Positions 16,679 through 20,220 of a stretch of 20,220 nt of DNA are shown piece after piece. The stretch is from Lingula anatina (Eukaryota; Brachiopoda; Lingulata; Lingulida; Lingulidae). The stretch lies in the NCBI RefSeq assembly GCF_001039355.2, contig NW_019776164.1, forward strand, positions 30,477 to 50,696, in the 5' to 3' direction. The translations under genes and the position numbers were made by a program. A model generated the notes under the pieces. That model had not been told where the DNA came from and searched no databases. It worked only from the letters and a program-made list of their open reading frames with translations. Each line of letters starts with the position of its first letter. The stretch's first letter is position 1.

Positions 16679-18479
16679 GTAATTTTTAGTTTTTCCTCAA
16701 TCTATCTCCAAAAATAACACTTTCTTGCTAAATATAACTTTGACAACATATTTGCACAGAGGACCTTTATGTAGAAAAAAAGGAAGAAAGAGGTTTTCCT
16801 GAAAATAACATGAATTTTTCATCAGTCACTATTGTATACCCTGTCCAAATCCTTTTGTAAATCTGTAATTGTGCTATCTTTAATTCCGGCTTTTAATTTA
16901 TAATTTTTACTGTCAGTATACTAGAATTTACAAGAACGACTCAAAAACAAGAATCTTGGAACTCAAAAACCTATTTATAGATCTTAATTCTGTTACCAGT
17001 TTTGAATAGGTTCTTCCTTAGTGATAAAGTGAAAGCCTGAAAGGTGTTGAAATTTTCAGCAAATATGAAATCTTTGCTAGATAAAGGTCCCTCACACATC
17101 GTGTGACTTTGAAAACTACTGCACTGATCCTTTTAAATTCAAATGGGGAAACTTTCTATTTAAAAAGCCTCCAAAGGTTGAAAAAAACTGCATTATTAGG
17201 ACTTCTTTTTGTTCATGGTATTGAAAAAATTGAATTGTACATAAATAGATTATACTTCTTCATAGTAAACAGTGTGGTGTAGCTACTATTCCAACAAATT
17301 TAACATCTTAGAAGGGATGCCATAGAAGAAAGTCATGCTCTTCTGATGCCCATGTACTGATGATAACATTGTTTTGCACCTGTTGCAGCAAACAAACTAA
17401 AAAAAAAAATGACATGGCCTTGGCCAGAGGAAGGTTTCTTTCACTGTATTTGAAGTTTAGAATAATTCACGTAGAAAGATCAGCATTCATTTTCTCATTG
17501 CTAACACTTGTATATTAACTAGATGTTTTCCCACATGTCAGCTGTGCAAAGAATCTTCCTACTTCTTGAAAAAGAGCAGACATTTCTTGTTTTAGTATTT
17601 TGATGTTGTACGAAAATACCGCCGGTGTGTGTTATAAAGACGATGTTTCTTGTTTTGTGCCCTCTTCTTACTTTCTTGCTTGGGTGATTTGGTTAGAAAC
17701 CTTGTGTGTTGTGTATGTCGCTTCTTTAGTCTCATTTGTAAATTTTTTCTTTATTTATTTATATGTTATGTACACCCGATTGCTTGCTGTTCTTTAAACT
17801 GTCATTTCAACAGTGCCAAAGATATGTGAAAAGGCGAAAAACGGTGGATGCTTCATAGCTTTTACCTTAAAAATTTTTTATAGTCACTGTTATACCAGGG
17901 GAATTCTCCTCAGCATGGCCTCATTTTCAGTTTCATGAAGTACACTTTGTCTCGTTGTTGAAATAATGGTTTGTTTTTGTAATTAATAGTACAGTATTTT
18001 TAAAGTGAGTTAAGTCAGATATATGGAGATCTTACAGGTGGAGGGAATTATTAAGGGGTTAGATTGGAAAATCAACATAAAATCACCTCAGTTGATATAT
18101 ATTAGTGTAAGGCATGGAGTTGGGTAGGTTATGAAGAAGAGAGATCAATCTAGAATTCAATTATTAGTTAAGTCAACCGTATTTTATTCTGCTGTTTATT
18201 TGCAACATGTTTTAGCATGATTCTTTGATGATGATGATGATGATGATTTAAGCATGATGCTGACATTTGGTCACCTAGTGTTTGCTTGCATTTTTCTTTT
18301 CTCATTAATTTATTTATTCACTCATTCATGTGTTTCTGTGCATACTTTGTCTATCTGTCTGCAGCATACTACCAATTTATTGGGCAATCAACACAGGCTG
18401 AGACCTTGGCCTATAAAATTTAACCAATTTTTGGGCTTAAGTTCTTCTATGTGAAAGAAGCCTAATAAAGTTTTAATAC
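16679..18479 (+). other. Serinc intron 11 (unfinished), AT-rich
   Basis: No SERINC-like terminal exon (expected to encode about 60-75 residues with the last membrane helices) is visible. There is a GATGAT repeat at 18226-18247 and an AATAAA at 18464-18469, which could mark an alternative 3' end but has no supported exon before it. Otherwise nothing recognised. Confidence 0.6.
18226..18247 (+). repeat. GAT microsatellite
   Basis: About seven GAT units. Confidence 0.95.
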
Positions 18480-19195
18480 CTGAATANCCTGCCAAACAGA
18501 GACTTTGATTAAGAAGAAAAAAAATGGAAATTTAATAACACCTACCCAACACAGACTTTGACTAAGAAAGAAAAAATCTGTAAATTCAACAACTCCTGCC
18601 CAACAGAGACCTTGATTAAGGATTAAGACTTCAAAATTTGGGAATTAAAAAACACCCAAGATAATCATGGTGAAGACTGAGAAATTGGGAATTAATACTA
18701 AAAGATCTTCTCTAATGAGTGTTTGGTGTATTAACTATCTGGCCAACTCTGGTTTTGACTGAGAACTAAAAACTTGGGAATTTAAAATCCAAGACGTATC
18801 TGATAAACTGAGAACTTCGAAATAAAAGCCAAAAGAAACTGGAGGAAGAACTCAAAAAATTGGGAATTGAGACCCGAGGAAGTTCTCTACATTTCTAAGT
18901 GTTTAATGTGTATAACCTATCTGTCCAGTGGAGATATTGACTAAGACTGGAGGTATTGTGAATAAAATACTGTGGAGCTCTCTATATAAAGTGTATATTG
19001 TATAACCTATAAACACAGTTTTCAACACATTTCAACATTCAAGAGTTATTATCAACCATAGACTGTGACAAACGGCGGAGAGATTTGGAATTCAAACCAA
19101 AAGAAACTTTTCTATTTATTTAATAAATGTTTAACTTACTTGTCTAATATACAGTCTTTTTCTTAGAACTTGGCAATTTAGAACCAATTTCTCAA
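18480..19195 (+). repeat. Degenerate tandem array with ~60-bp and ~120-bp units
   Basis: The first part has ~60-bp units around CCCAACAGAGACTTTGATTA (near 18495, 18550, 18600). It then grades into longer units containing a TTGGGAATT core, TCTTCTCTA, GTGTTTAATGTGTATAACC and TATCTG-CCA, recurring near 18690, 18860, 18960 and 19085. Divergence between units is high, so it is old. The single N at 18487 lies in the first unit. Confidence 0.65.
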
Positions 19196-20006
19196 AAATA
19201 TTTTCCAATAAGCATCTTAATTGTAACACACAGACAATTTTTATTCACACTTCAGCATTTGCTAAGAATATTAGTATGAAACTGCTCTAATTGTAGTGGT
19301 ATATATCAAAAGATGCATCCGTCATCTGTCCAACAGAGCATCGTAATTAATATAAAAACTATTCTAGAACTTGCAAGTTGATCATTACCAAAATAGCAAC
19401 TTTGGCAATGAGCTCATGCATTGTGAATATGGCTATAGCGAGCCCTTGATGAATAATCTGTAACACCTAATAATGGAGTCCACGTATGCTAGCATGATTA
19501 TGCGTAACTTTCTGCATTTTCCATTTGGACATTTGCCGTATTAACATTTCTGTTAGTTTCAGTTTCATAGAAAATGGATGCTGTACAAAATGAAATGAGA
19601 ACAGGACATGCAGATTCTTTGTTGTGTGTCGCTTTGTATGCCTTGCACTGTTAGAGGAGTGCAATGAGCATTGATCATCAGTCTCCATTTCCATAAAGAA
19701 GGACACAACAAGTAGTTTTAATTTTGTTCTTTATTCTGTGTATTATTTTGTGAATATAGTATGTATATCTCGACATAATTAAGGGGAAAATGTTGAAATT
19801 TTCAGGAAAGTGAAATTTTTGCTTTAAAGATGTGTAATGCTCAGTGTATGACTTATACTGCACTTGTCATTATTTTTGTATTAGCATGCTATGACATTTA
19901 AGAAAAGTTGTCTGCAATGTCTTATATTTATAGAATTAGAATTATATTAATAGCCAAGAAAACGGTTCATATCATATTATGTCCAGTGATGTTAATTGCT
20001 AGAAGG
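19196..20006. other. AT-rich stretch without recognised features
   Basis: No coding exon, RNA gene or repeat family member that I can support. Two short open frames on the minus strand (19706-19467 and 19863-19678) look like chance. Probably intron or intergenic sequence. Confidence 0.5.
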
Positions 20007-20061
20007 TCTTTTGTCACAAATTAATCAGTGAGTAATAGAAAAATTAGTTTGTGACAAAAGA
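20007..20061. other. Strong hairpin, 19-bp stem and 17-nt loop
   Basis: TCTTTTGTCACAAATTAAT (20007-20025) pairs with ATTAGTTTGTGACAAAAGA (20043-20061), with one mismatch that becomes a wobble pair in one strand's RNA. It may be a very short fold-back element, a structured RNA or chance. Nothing else is annotated nearby. Confidence 0.6.
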
Positions 20062-20220
20062 ACAAAAATTCTAAGTTAAGAATACAGCCACTCATCTGTG
20101 TTATAAGGGTTTATCTTAAAGACAGTACTATCAAATCAATGCAGTTTACTTGAAAAAATATTCCAGTAGAAAAAAATTTCGTATACTTGGAATTCAGCAT
20201 TATTAAGAACCAAATCGGCA

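Noticed and set aside
17041-19830. Similar words TGTTGAAATTTTCAG near 17045 and 19793
   Set aside because: Similarity fades after about 35 bases in AT-rich sequence; not enough to call a repeat family.
1-20220. tRNA, rRNA genes or CRISPR arrays
   Set aside because: I looked for cloverleaf-type promoter boxes, conserved rRNA words and regularly spaced identical repeats and found none; the tandem arrays present have no unique spacers.

Overview
The window looks like nuclear DNA from an animal. It has spliced genes with GT-AG introns, long AT-rich non-coding stretches, many GA/CT, TG and TTTA microsatellites, and several families of short terminal-inverted-repeat elements. A single N at 18487 points to a draft assembly. 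The one gene I can identify is an invertebrate-type SERINC (TMS1) gene. A marine invertebrate such as a mollusc would fit, but that is a guess from general look, not from a diagnostic sequence.

Layout. Bases 1-3100 are non-coding, with G-rich and GA-rich simple repeats, a ~170-bp inverted-repeat element and a diverged direct duplication. Bases 3140-9950 are a repeat-rich region. It holds five copies of a ~210-240 bp fold-back element (two forming a composite with perfect outer ends), two inverted copies of a ~340-bp TTAA-flanked MITE, a 244-bp tandem duplication and long A/T runs. Inside this region, on the minus strand, four short protein-like segments (7407 down to 4759) have compatible splice phases and start with a signal-peptide-like exon. 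They may be a small undescribed gene, but I could not identify it.

Bases 10425-16678 hold the SERINC gene on the plus strand. There is a CpG-bearing 5' flank, a 21-nt first coding exon (MGCILGS) at 10962, and then ten further coding exons to a 27-nt micro-exon at 16652-16678. All junctions keep frame, giving 378 complete codons. The conserved C-terminal ~60-75 residues (last membrane segments) are not in the window, so the gene should continue beyond 20220 across an intron of more than 3.5 kb. Bases 16679-20220 contain only intron-like sequence, a degenerate tandem array and a strong hairpin.

Most notable for follow-up: a ~190-bp segment of the SERINC 5' flank is duplicated 2.5 kb upstream, with an identical YY1/ETS-like core; a micro-exon whose acceptor is built from a minisatellite; TTTA microsatellites abutting two SERINC splice acceptors; and the nested fold-back element family.
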